This document shows positions 1 to 11,728 of a stretch of 64,000 bases of DNA, in pieces; the stretch's first letter is position 1; each line of letters begins with the position of its first letter. The stretch is from Lytechinus variegatus (lineage: Eukaryota > Echinodermata > Echinoidea > Temnopleuroida > Toxopneustidae): positions 17,665,736 through 17,729,735 of the forward strand of contig NC_054741.1 in the NCBI RefSeq assembly GCF_018143015.1, given 5' to 3'. The position numbers and the translations under genes were made by a program. The notes beneath the pieces are model-generated. The model saw nothing but the letters and a program-made list of their open reading frames with translations. It searched no databases and had not been told where the DNA came from.

Positions 1-689
1 GCCATAACAGGTTCTTATCTGAATTTCATCCCATGATTTTATTCTTGATGTATCTGGTTTTGAATAATCAAATGTTGTTGGATGGTTAATATTCTGGGGC
101 CTGTTGTATAAAACTTTTTACCTTAGAAAACTGATAAAAACAACCTGAGTTTTCTCAGGTTTAAAGGTTTATGCAATGGGCCAGGTGTACATTCAAGAAT
201 GACCGTTAGACATGGACGTGTACCATACAATACTAGGACAGGACAGTCTACCTCTTGTTTGTCTGCATGGGATATCCTATGTACATGGATAAGAAATTAA
301 CTGACTGGACATTTAAAAAAATGGTTCAATTGTAGAAGAATTGGAAAGCCAAACACTTTGCTGTCCATTTTTTTTTTTTTGGGGGGGGGTGGGTGGAATT
401 TCTGCTTCAATTGGCAAGATAACAGGGGTTACAAAGAAAGTGTCGCCATCTAGCGGTAGAAAAATCCTAAAGCTAGTAAAGAAACATATCGGGCTTTGAG
501 AAATCATAGTGGAATTATTTATCTGAGGTTGGTCTGGCAATTACTATATTTCCCCGATGGGCGAAGCCCCGAGGGAAAGTAGGTCTGCCAGTTCAACCGA
601 GGATTAATAATTCCCACTATGCTTTCGAATGAAAGGCCTGATATATTTATTCTATATCCTACTTTTAATAATTAAAACCAAAATATATG
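1..689. other. Gene-free AT-rich flank
   Basis: No conserved coding sequence is visible. A run of about 13 T followed by 9 G lies at 368-389. A segment at 552-590 contains the word GGGCGAAGCCCCGAGG, of the GCGAAGC type that recurs in the repeats of this window. Short ORFs here look random. Confidence 0.5.
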
Positions 690-915
690 CGCCGAGTTTG
701 CAAAGTCCCGTTGCGTTGAATTATCTACTTTTCTCCGAGCCACCGCTCTCAGCGGAACGCAGATTAGTGCCTGCGCCGACGCATCCCGGGCTTGCACGAG
801 AGAGAGGGCGAGCCCGCTGGCCGGTGCGCCCGAGAGTTTAGCAAAATATCCAGTTTTCTAAAATGATGACGTCAGAATATTGGTATAGCGAAAAATATAT
901 GAGGTCTGACGTCAC
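690..915. promoter_or_regulatory. CpG-rich patch with two CRE palindromes
   Basis: GC and CpG content rise sharply at about 690-840 compared with the AT-rich flanks. Two perfect TGACGTCA palindromes (cAMP response element, bound by CREB/ATF factors) follow at 867-874 and 907-914, 40 bp apart. Together these suggest a promoter, enhancer or LTR-like regulatory segment. No gene with a clear start was found next to it, so its target is unknown. It could equally be a CpG-rich piece of a repeat. Confidence 0.35.
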
Positions 916-1355
916 GCAATATCAAAGTTGAAATATATTCGGTCACATGATGCTATTTGAACCAATCACTATAGTCTATACAGGATTCAATATATGTAGG
1001 ATATAATATAACTTTGAACAACCTCAATGGGTTCTCTTGGGGTGCTCCGTGTCAAATATATTTTAGAAAAACAAAGCATTTCAGTTGATTTTCATTTCAT
1101 AAGTCAATCAATTCAACATGTACATTAATAAAGAAGTGTGTGCACATATAGATTTCCAAAGTCCAAATTAATATGAACACAAAGCAAATCACATGAACAC
1201 GATCAATTAAATTGTAATGACAAATACTAGTAGTTTCATCGTGTTGTGGATCTGACTTGCCTTTTAATCATAGGGACTAGCGTCCTTTGCTTTGGCAAGG
1301 CATCAAATTCTCACTTCCAACATCTCCATTTTCCATCCAGATATTAAAGTGATAC

Positions 1356-1846
1356 CAGGTGGGTATTTCATAAAGCTGTTCGTAAAGTTCCACACATTAT
1401 TCCGCACGACTGGAACATGTTCTAAGATGCAAAGTCAGCTACTTAAAGGTCAAGTCCACCCCAGAAAATTGTTTATTTTAATAGAGAAAAAGCAACCAGG
1501 CACATTTTAAACTGAAAATTTCATCAAAAATGGATGTAAAATAAAGTTATGACATTTAAAAAGTTTGTTTTATTTTTCACAAAACAATTCTGCACAACTC
1601 AGTGATATACAAATGAGACGATGATGTCCCACAGAAATGGTGACATCATTAGCCCCCTCTTTTGCATACTGACCAGGATGTGCATATAAATATTTTGTGA
1701 AATCAAGCGAATCTTTGAAATGTCATAACTTTCTTATTTTTACTCGATTTAATGACATTTTGTTGGGGCGGACTTGGCACAAGAAAGGGTCACCAGTCAT
1801 CTAAAAGTCATTTGTGGCTTATTCAGTTTTATGAAACCCGCGTATG
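1356..1846. mobile_element. MITE (GTTTCATAAAGCTGTTCGTAA type), interrupted
   Basis: The left end at about 1364-1384 (ATTTCATAAAGCTGTTCGTA) and the right end at about 1830-1841 (TTTTATGAAACCCG) match the ends of the intact copy at 37913-38082. The internal words GACTGGAACATGTTCT and GCACAAGAAA..GGTCACCAGTCAT are shared. This copy is split by the TTAA element at 1447-1776. It has no coding capacity. Confidence 0.7.
1447..1776. mobile_element. TTAA-flanked MITE nested in another MITE
   Basis: It begins TTAA-AGGTCAAGTCCACC and ends GGGGCGGACTTG, the inverted ends of the main TTAA family of this window (full copies at 11729-12327, 21200-21786 and 48697-49297). The last bases of the right end and the right TTAA are missing, and part of the interior is deleted relative to the ~600 bp copies. 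It sits inside the MITE at 1356-1846, so it inserted later. Confidence 0.7.
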
Positions 1847-1862
1847 AAACGCCTACCGGGTA

Positions 1863-4130
1863 GTATTTGAATACATGTAGATGACTTAGGGTTGAGTGTC
1901 GTGACAGCTCCTTGCTGGATTACTCCCCAACGAGTGGAGATTGTGCATACACTGGACTTCGGCGAGCCAGAATCCATTTATCAGAGTAATGATAAATAAA
2001 GTCAACACAATTTGATCATGTACATATTTCAGGATTTTGAACCGGGGACTGAAGTGTGCATCAATAACCAATTCAAAAATCCATTAAGAAATTCATGCAT
2101 TACATGTATTTATGGTAATTAATACATATAATTGCCTGGTTGAAAGAATTATTACTATAGGCCTAAACAAATATTAATCTTTATTTTGGAATAATTCACC
2201 AAAGTGTTAGATTTTTCAAGAATTTTGAGAAAGGAAAGTGAGTAAACCAAAAGAAAAAGCTTGTAAGTGGGTAAAATGAGGCGAAAATAAAATCAATAAT
2301 GCTATCCAAAATACATAGCGCTAATGAAAAACAGAAGAATCACATTACATTTACTGTAAATTTTGATTAGGCATTCCTTATTTTCATGTCATCCACAAAA
2401 CATACATTATTCTAATGTATTGTTTGTCTGATAACTGAAATTAAGGTCTGTCAATTTCTTTAGAGGAATTGAGCTAACGGTTCAATATAGTGGAAACAAT
2501 AAATTTTATCCGATAATCCTGGGTACTTATAGTCCCTGGTTTAATATCTGGAATCTAATAACATCCCGTAGACCCAGGGGTGGCGCCATGATATCTCCGT
2601 TAATACTTTTCTTTCTTCCCTGTATTTATCACTACTTGAAAAATCGTAGGGAGGTGCCGCTCTAAATAGGCACAATTGCATTCTTTGAAAATAATGTTCA
2701 TACCCCCCAAAAGAGATAACCTGCATGCATCCTTGCTTTCAAAACTATCCATTCGTAATTAGGAGATCAATATCAAATCACAAAATTATTACCCATCGTA
2801 ATTTTCAGTGTTTAGCTTATTCGATTTTTTCTCTTTATATTCCAGTCAACTTTTTGTTGGGGTAGGCTACTAGGCTTTGACTTTCAGGGGAATATTAAAT
2901 GCAATATAATACAGAAAAAAATAAACATGTGCGTAAAAAAAGACAACTTCAAGATGTGTTTGCTAAAATGAAGCAGTATTTTTTTTAAAATCTGGTTCCA
3001 AATCATTTCTGTTCACATCTCTTTAATAATTGATTGTACTAATTTGCGTGATTATCATGTTACCATGGTTACTGCAAAAAAAAACTATTGAGGTTGGCCT
3101 ATAGTTTATCTGGGATACTAGGTAATTCGATTTTTAAAAAGCTAGTATCACCGACGATAAATGCAGTTGCAGGTGTTGTAGTCAAAATGAATTACATTAC
3201 AAGTAATTATAGAAAAGGACTAACAGGCCTATGAAAAAGAGGAAAAAGTCCAAACGACTACTAAAAATGGAAAAATATTGATTTGGATTTAGGGGAAAGA
3301 GTGGATCATTCTGTCTGGATGCAAATCTAGCCTCGGAAGGCTCGGAACACACATCCGCAATCTGCAACATGTTCGCTTGGCCGTACTGGATTCAAAGGTT
3401 ATAGCGTCTTAATGGACCCTGTACTATCATCAGTTATTAAAAACTTTTGACTATATTCTTTCACTCTTTCATAATTTATTGCCTTAATCTTTGCTGTAAA
3501 TTAAAAATTAAGTGAATTTTTTACTGCGCGCATTGAAACATTTGCTTTTGCCATTGTCATTGCAACTCAATTAGTAAAGACTTCATAATCTAATCAGATT
3601 GTTCTTATTTTTCTGTTGGATCCATAAATTATCGTCATAATGAACCGTGACCTCTTTGACAAATGCATGGTTCTGTATCGCAAGACAAGCCTTTTTACTT
3701 ATTTTTTTGAGGGGAAGATTTGGGAGTTATAATTGTCCAATTAGTTTTGCCATCTTGAACCCGAAATCTACTCGTGCTCGAATTATCTCCGCTTCCATTA
3801 TGCTAACACGACTGTGCTAAGATTAAAGTTGATGTTATTTCGAGGGCGAAATATACTTATGAATTATTTATGTAGGTAATGTCCTGACACTGACCTCGCA
3901 TGAAACATTGTTGGCCCTTCAATGCACTGTAATGCACTAAAATTTTAAGCAAGTTCTAAAAGTTAGTCATTCAAACAAGTTTTATATCAATTTCTAAAAA
4001 AAATAACTAAAGTGTAAACAGTTTGTTTTAAATAATGCCCATGTTTCTCATGTCTGAATGGAATTTAAAGAATTCTCTCTTTATTCAAACCCATTTTATG
4101 TTGCGATGGACTGGCCCTTTAAGTGTACAC
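1863..4130. other. Gene-free region
   Basis: AT-rich DNA with no convincing coding sequence on either strand and no long repeat that I can define. Short ORFs are interrupted and low in complexity. Confidence 0.5.
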
Positions 4131-4268
4131 CAGAGGAGCCTTTCATCAATATTTTTGTCCGACAAGTTTTCATATACCCGACATCTTTCCTTGATTTTGA
4201 TTGGCTGACTAGGACCTTTCTTAAAAGTGTCGGGACATGTTGGGTAAAACGTCTGCAAGTCTTCTTAG
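4131..4268. mobile_element. Degenerate MITE copy (TTTCATCAAyATTTTTGTC type)
   Basis: It shares several words with the better copy at 59719-59878: CTTTCATCAATATTTTTGTC, GACATCTTTCCTTGATT, GATTGGCTGA and AAAACGTC. The right end is eroded. Small ORFs on both strands here are translations of the repeat, not genes. Confidence 0.6.
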
Positions 4269-4771
4269 GATACGTGTCCAAGATCTTTTTCTCATTTTGA
4301 TATAAACTAAAACACACTTATGAAAAGCTTGTTAATTTAACGCTATCGTTTGCATAAACTTAAAGTTCATATAATGAAATACAAAAGTACAAATGGGGAT
4401 ATGACATCACTTGGCTCATCGAAATGACGCAAAACTTTAAAATGTAATAACTGAGTTTTCTTGTCCAATTTTGAACAGATTTTCAGTGTTTTGTTTGATT
4501 TTCCTCTATCTGTTCAAATCATTATTTTCAGCCTGATGGAGTACCCCCTTTGAAGGGGAAATCACAATAACGCTGAGAATTTCATTGAATTCCGATGTAA
4601 AATAGGAAATTTACGAGTCTTACGACATTTAAAATTTAATAATTTTTAACAAAACAGGTATGCATAACATATATGCAAATTCGAGAGTTAATGTCACTCG
4701 GTATTATTTTCTTTATTTTTTATTTTTTTTCTATTTTTTAATCAAGATCAAAGTTTTGGATTAAACCCTAG

Positions 4772-7700
4772 TAGACGGGTCAATATATGGTTTGACCCGG
4801 AACAAATTGCAACAAATGATTTTCAATGGTATTTTGTGCTATTTGACCTCAGGAATAACATACTAAAAATCTACTAAAATCCGCATCCTGGAAAATGGTT
4901 GTTTTCAAGATGGCATCCAAGATGGCCGCCATTCACTAAAAATGGATATAACCTATTATCCACCCAAGAATCCTATTTAGGTTCATATTCCATGGTCCAA
5001 TGGGCAAAAGAATTTATTTATACAAGTTAGAGAGAATATTAGCTCTCCAAGGTACCAGGAAAATCCAAGATGGCGCCCAAAATGGCTGCCGTAGTCTAAA
5101 AAATCCACAGTTCTATTACTTAAGTGGCTCTAATTTGGTTTCCATTCGATTGTTTCAATTATGAAGTAGTACGTCGGGACAAGTTACACGGACAGCCAGT
5201 GGTCTGGTGTGTCCAAAAATACAAGATGGCTTCCAAAAAATTGAGTTTAAAATGGCTATTAATCCTTAAAATGAAGATAGCTCATATCACATCCACTCGA
5301 GAGATATGATTTTGGTGTCTAGACCATGGTTTCAATGGTTAGATAATATATTGGGACAAGTTAAAATGAAAGTCAGTGGTCCGGTATGTTCAAAAATCCA
5401 AGATGGCTTCCAAAAATGGAGTAAAAAAAAAAAATGCCGTTGCTACTAAAAAAAACCCCAACATAGTGTTTTCAATATCCTGGAATATGATTTTTTTCCT
5501 AAACCATGGTTAAATTGGTCAAATAATAAATTGGGATCAGTTACAATTAGGACGATTGGTGGTCAAGTATGTCCAAAAGTCCACGGTGGCTTAAAAAATA
5601 GTATCAATCAGCCGCGATTGTATTTAAAGATGGACATAGTTCATGTTTTATTCGTCAAGAGTATATGATTTTGTTGCATATATCATGGTTTCAAAAGGCA
5701 GAAAAGTAGTTACAAGGACAGTCAGTGGTCCAGTATGTCGAAAATCTAAGAAAGCTTCCAAAAATCGGAGTCTAAAATGACTGTTGTTACTTTTAAAAGT
5801 CACATTTCGGTGACTATGGTTTCATGGTTAAAAATAATACGTTTGGACTGGTTACATTTGGCGCTATATAAATGCCTATTATTATTATTATTAAAATGGA
5901 CATAGTTCATTTAAAATCCATCTAGGAGATATGATTTCGGTGACTATGGTTTCATGGTTAAAAATAATACGTTTGGACTGGTTACATTGATATGCAGTTG
6001 TCCAGTTTGCCTAAAACACAAAAGGGTTTAAAAAAAAGGAATATGTAACGACTCATATCATTATATAGTGGTGAGAGTTCTACAATATTCATCTGCAAGA
6101 ATTAATGTTGGTGTCCAAATTGTGGTATGAAGGGTCAAATAATACATTCGGACAAGTGACAAGGATGGTTAGTACTCTATTTTGTCAAAGAATCCATGAT
6201 GGATTCTAAAATTTCATCAAAATGGGTGCTGTTACCAACTCATGAAGCAATATGATAACTTGTCCCCATGCATTTAAGTGTAGGTACCAAATTATTTCTA
6301 ACCGGTAGATATTTTATGGAGCAGTAGTCACTTTACATGCTTTAGAACCCATTTTTAAGCCAACTTGGATTTTAAGGCAAAATTGATAGCTGCATATAAT
6401 GGTAACCATTCGCAAAGTATTGTTTGAACCTTGAAACCCTATAGTGTAGACGCCAAAATAATATCCCCAAGGTGTGTTTATAATGTTCTACATCCACTTT
6501 TACGTAACAGCAGTCATTTAAGACCCCCATTTTTAAAGCCATCTTTTATTTTTAGACATACCTGACACCTTACTGTCCTTTCAACTTAACCAAATGTATT
6601 GCTTGACCCTGCAAACTTTAGTATAGAGAGTAAAATCATACCTCCAAGGTGTATAATAAACTATACTTTTAAGCAGCAACAGTAAATTTACTCCCCATTT
6701 TTTTTTGAAGTAATCTTGGATTTTTTTTTCACATACAGACAACTAACCGGGCTTGTAACTTACCCTAGTGTATTACTTGACCCTTTTAAACCATGCTTTT
6801 AACACCAAACTCATATTCCCCAGACAGATATTAAACAAACTATGTCCTTTTTATATGTATCAACAGCCATTTCAGAATCAAGTTTTGGAAGACATATTGG
6901 ATTTTTTTGTCATACCAGACCACTGACTGGCCTTAAAACCTGTCCTAATGTATTATTTTAGCCCTTAAACCAGTGGTTTAGACACCAAAATCACATCTCC
7001 CATGCTGATATGAAATAACCTATGTCCGCTTTAAGTAGTAATGGTCTGGTTTGTCCAAAAATCGAAGATGACGTCCAAAAATTGATCTTAAAAGAATGCT
7101 GCTAATACTTAAAGCGGACAAAGCTCATTTCATTTCGGCCTGGAAATGTGATTTTTGTGTCTAATCCACTAGTTTCAAGGATCAATTTATACATCAGGGC
7201 AAGTTAAAAGGACAGTCAGTGCCCTGGTCGGTCATAAAATCTAAGTTGGCTTTCAAAAATTGATTCTAAATTGATTGTCCTTTTAACTTGTCATAAGATA
7301 TTATTTGACCCTTAAAAACCAGTGGTTTAGACATTAAAATCACATATCCCAGGCCAAAATGAAATGAGCTATGTCCGCTTTAAGTATCAGCAGCCATTTC
7401 AGAATCGATTTATAGAATCCATCGAGGATTTTTGCACATACCAGACCACTGACTTTCCTTGTAACTTGTCCCAATACATTTTGACCCATTTAACAATGGT
7501 ATAAGACACAAAAATCAGTTTCTGGACATTGAGCGAACTATGTCGGATTTTTTTAAAGTAGTAACAGCAATTTTCGACTCCATTCTTGGAAGCCATCTTG
7601 GATTTTTGAACATACTGGACCACTGAATGTGCTTGCACTTGTCCCAATGTCTTATTTGACCATTGAAATCATGGTCTAGGTACCAAAATCATTGTCCCAG

Positions 7701-8170
7701 GCGAATATGAAATGAACTATGTCCATTTTAATTATCAACAGCCATTTTAAACTCCATTTTTGGAAGCCATCTTGGATTTTTTGACACACCAGACCACTGG
7801 CTGTCCTTGTAACTTTTATCAATGTAATATTTTACCCTTAAAAACAATTGAATAAAACACAAATTTAGATGAATTGTGGATTTTCAGCCTACGGCAGCAA
7901 TTTTGGGCGCCATCTTGGATTTGCCTGGTACACTGGAGGGCTCATAATTCATTCTAGCCTAAATCAGTTTTTGTACCCCCAGACCATGGAATATGAACCG
8001 AAACAGGATTCTAAAATGGATAAGTGTATCCATTGAAAATAACCACTTTCCCGGATGCGGATTTTGGTAGATTTTTAGTATGTTATTCCTGAGGTAAAAT
8101 AGTACAAAATACCGTTGAAAAATCATTTATTCCGGGTGAGGCTATTTTTGGTCGTATATTGACCCGTCTA
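4772..8170. mobile_element. 3.4 kb foldback element with tandem subrepeats
   Basis: The ends are an inverted pair: TAGACGGGTCAATATA at 4772 and TATTGACCCGTCTA ending at 8170, flanked on both sides by TAG (4769-4771 and 8171-8173), a possible 3-bp target duplication. The inverted similarity continues inward for hundreds of bases; for example GGAATAACATACTAAAAATC on the left matches the complement of GATTTTTAGTATGTTATTCC on the right. The arms consist of diverged units of roughly 200 bp with a repeated order: GGACAGTCAGTGGTC, then CCAAGATGGC, then AAAATGGACATAGTTCAT, then CCATGGTTTCAATGG. No transposase ORF is present, so it is non-autonomous. The architecture resembles foldback (Tu-like) elements described in sea urchins, but I cannot assign it to a named family. 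Confidence 0.8.
5815..5989 (+). repeat. 54 bp direct repeat flanking a LINE/SINE-type tail
   Basis: A 54 bp segment beginning TTTCGGTGACTATGGTTTCA occurs at about 5815-5868 and again at about 5936-5989. Between them lies GGCGCTATATAAATGCC followed by (TAT/ATT)n, which looks like the 3' tail of L2/CR1-like LINEs and the SINEs that use them. The insertion interrupts a subrepeat of the foldback element at 4772-8170. Confidence 0.6.
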
Positions 8171-8210
8171 TAGTGGAAGTTCATAAATGCAAAAGGGGAT
8201 CATAATAAAC

Positions 8211-9145
8211 CTTAAAAAAGGGAGAATCCTAACCATACAAAAATGATATATATGGACTATGTATATTTTAAACTTATTGTCAGAAAACTATTTTGTTTTG
8301 CAGAATTTTCAGTTGGATTATCTAGAGGTCATCATTTTACAGCATTTTAAAAGAAAATATCCAAACATATATTAAGTTGACGGAGCATTAAAAATGTCAA
8401 GTTTGTGGTACTGGACAAGCTGTATTGCGATAATTAACCGTAATGTGACTCGCCACATTTGTGTTATTTGAGACTTAAAGACAACATCAATATCAAAGTA
8501 AGTCCCATCTAAAGAACCCCAGATATTAAGTCGTCCAATATAACAAATTCTTCAAGGTTAAACAAAGCTAGGGTTTTTCGAATATATAGCGCCATCCATG
8601 ACTTAACGGCAGAATGAGCATCACAAAAAACAAAAAGGACACCTTTTCAAAAACTGCAATTGTGTTATAATGATATGTTTTCCGCATCTTAAAAGGAGAA
8701 TACAAACTGATATACCGTTATGGACTAAATACAGAAAACTGTTTTGTTTTGCAGGATTTTCAGTTGGATTATCTGGAGGTCACCATTTTACAGCATTTTA
8801 AAAGAAAATATATATCCAAATAAAAGTTGTCCGGAGCGTTAAAAATGTCAAGTTTGTCGCACTGGACAAAGTTTAATGCGATAATTGACTGTATTATGAC
8901 CCACCACGTTTTATATACACTGTATAAAAAATTCTTATATGATAGTTATACTTATAAAAAGAAAGCCCCTCTAACCCCATCAAGTCGTCTAATATAACAA
9001 ACTCTTGTTAAAATAAAGCTAGGGTGGTTAAAAAGTGGTTTTTCATAGCGCCATCCGTGACTTAACGGCAGAATGAGCATCACATGAACAAAAAAAAAAA
9101 TGACACCTCTTCAAAAACTGCAATTGTGTTATAATCCCTTATAGT
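8211..9145. repeat. Tandem pair of ~450-477 bp units
   Basis: The landmark CAGAAAACTRTTTTGTTTTGC occurs at 8281 and 8732, and shared words follow in the same order in both units: TTTTCAGTTGGATTATCT, CATTTTACAGCATTTTAAAA, AAAAATGTCAAGTTTGT, TAGCGCCATCC, TGACTTAACGGCAGAATGAG and AAAAACTGCAATTGTGTTAT. The units have diverged by substitutions and small indels. There is no coding capacity. The pair lies directly downstream of the foldback element. Confidence 0.8.
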
Positions 9146-9370
9146 TTTTTTTGTGAAAATTGCAGAAATGCTGCTCGCCTTACACGGGTTTTGAATCAAT
9201 TGAGAACTTTCAGTAACATTCAGTAACCCTCCCCTAACTTAAAAAAATAGAAAAAACACCTCAAATATGAAGGAATGACTTCTTTTATCGAAAATTATTA
9301 TTTTAGTGTCCTTATTCATGTGATATATTTTGCAGATGTTAGTTGAAAAATTGAGCTCGTTCAATTTTAA

Positions 9371-11724
9371 AGGTCAAGTCCACCTCAGAAAAATGTTGAT
9401 TTGAATCAGTAGAGAAAAATCAGACAAGCACAATGCTGAAAATTTCATCAAAATCGGATGTAAAATAAGAAAGTTCTGACATTTCAAATTTTCGCTTATT
9501 TTTAATAAAATAGTTACGGCCATGCGTTTTAAGTTGGGCCCGCAAATAGGTGGTATCGTTACATTTGCACGACAAGCACAGAAATAATTAATGGTATAAA
9601 ACTTGAAATACATGTGCTACATGGGTATATTTGGTATCATATTAAAGGGAATCTTTATACCAATTACTTAAAAGAAAAAGAAATACTTGAGATTACTTCG
9701 TTTACCAGTAATTAGCAATTATGTAACATCAATTGGCCATTTTTGCATGGTGGTAGACGAGGGGAGCATGAAGAGGGGAGCATAAACTTTCATTTCATTA
9801 AGAAACTAAATGTGTAACATCACAGTACCTAAATATGTATTTAGTTTTGGGGCTCACTAGCTTATTCTTCAATCATAAGTGGGTCAAATTTGAACTTTTA
9901 AGTTTAAAGGGTACCTAATTAAGCTAATTAGTATAATTAATTGATGTAAAACATGAAATTAACATGATTGAAATTGTGACCGGCTGATGTATAGGAAATG
10001 AGGAGAGATAAAATAAAGTTGTGGGTTACACCTCTAATAAAATTTAGAAGCTGCCTAAATTTCAAAAGAAAAGCACAAACTAATTAAAGGCTTCAGAAAT
10101 AAATCAATTTGTTTTAATAATTATGACCTCATGGTTTCAATATTGACAGCGTAGACTGATAGTGATAACTTTGTGTCAGAATCTTCAGATTACTCTGGTA
10201 ACATAATAGATATAAATACACCTTTTATGCAATTTTAATTAATGAAAACTTGTTTGTTGCAATAAAGTCCTCATCTGATTCTATTTACTTTTTTCTTAAT
10301 GTTACATCACACTGCTTCTATAAATCAGTAAATGACACCTATTTGGCTGGCACAAAAGTGTTCAGATAATATTTTTCCAAATTATAAAAAAAAATAAACA
10401 AAACACTACTTGAGAATGAAACTGGTACAAAGATTAAACTAAACAGAGGCAAATGTACCCATAGAAATATGTTCTGTGCATTGACATTCAATTGACCCAG
10501 TACCAAGAGACCATGTCCTGCAGAATGTTGAGCAAGAGGGTATATTTAAAATATAACACTCTAAAATAACAAAGTATTTTTGCCAGGTGTCTGGATTTAT
10601 TTATAACTTGTCAGTTGTTTTTGTTCACACTAATTTTAAATAAGCTTAAGCAGTAATGAGAACTTTTCATTGTGCATTCACATTTTCCTATATTTATATG
10701 TTAAATCTGACTCTCAGTTGTCAACCTGTGGTCCACCGGTCTTTGAGCCAAGAGGTGACAAATCCCACAATTTGAGTCAAATGAAATCATTTTTTATTCA
10801 TAATAACCACAGTTAATATATTATAATATACTGGTTAGTGTTTGCAAGTGTATTTATGCAACTAAAGGCAAGACTAATTAATATTGTAGGGTAAATCAAG
10901 CATGATTGCGCCCAGTTATTTTGGTAGAGTTATCCCCAACAAGTTATATATCACTGGAAAGGTCTCACTCTAAAGAGTTGAAATATGTAGGTTATTTCCC
11001 TATAGGGTGTAAAGTTTATCTGATTCTCAGATTTATTGGGAAGTATGTTTTTTTCACAGTTTTCCACATATTTTGACCTTTAACTTTTTATGACATTACC
11101 CTATGCCTTTTCTGATTGCATTTTTGAATTCCTCAGACAATTTCCTTTCAGAATATATATACTTTTATGGGTAAAGGATGTCAAACATAAGAAAAAAATA
11201 CAATTGTATAAAATGGTGCGATTTTCGAGGAAAATTTGAGTTGTAACGGAAATGGGCCCAACTCAAAACGCATGGCCTTATATGAACGAGCCAGTTACAT
11301 CCAAATGAGAGAATCGATGAGGTCACTCACTATTTCTTTTGATTCTTATTGTTTGAATTATATAATATTTCAATTTTTACGAATTTGACGACTAGGACCT
11401 CCTTGCCTGAAGCACAAAATGTTAAAATAATGGAATTCAACGTGTTCAGGGAGAAATGAAACTTCATTTCACATGACAATGATGAGAAAATAAAAATATT
11501 TCATATAATATATAAAAGAAATAGTGAGTGAGTGATGTCATCAGTTCCTCATTTGCATACCGACCGAGATGTGCACGTAACTGTTTTGTGAAATGAAGCG
11601 AAACTTTAAAATGCCATAACTTCCTTATTTTTACATCCGATTTTGATGACATTTTCGAGTGTTGTGCTTGTTGAATTTTTCTCTTTTTATTCAAATCAAG
11701 TTTTTGTTGGGGTGGACTTGTCCT
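9371..11724. mobile_element. TTAA-flanked MITE split by a 1.76 kb insertion
   Basis: The left part (9371-9516) starts TTAA-AGGTCAAGTCCACC. The right part (11278-11724) ends GGTGGACTTGTCCT before TGAA. Each half matches the intact copy at 11729-12327. The copy is interrupted at AAAATAGTTA|TATGAACG by the element at 9517-11277. The interior is non-coding. Confidence 0.8.
9517..11277. mobile_element. Non-autonomous TIR element with TTA target duplication
   Basis: The ends are inverted repeats of about 24 bp with one mismatch: GGCCATGCGTTTTAAGTTGG on the left and, on the right, the complement of GGCCATGCGTTTTGAGTTGG. TTA flanks both sides (9514-9516 and 11278-11280), and removing the insert restores the host MITE exactly. 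A 3-bp TTA/TAA duplication is typical of PIF/Harbinger elements. The 1.7 kb interior is AT-rich and has no transposase ORF, so the family assignment is inference. Confidence 0.75.
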
Positions 11725-11728
11725 TGAA

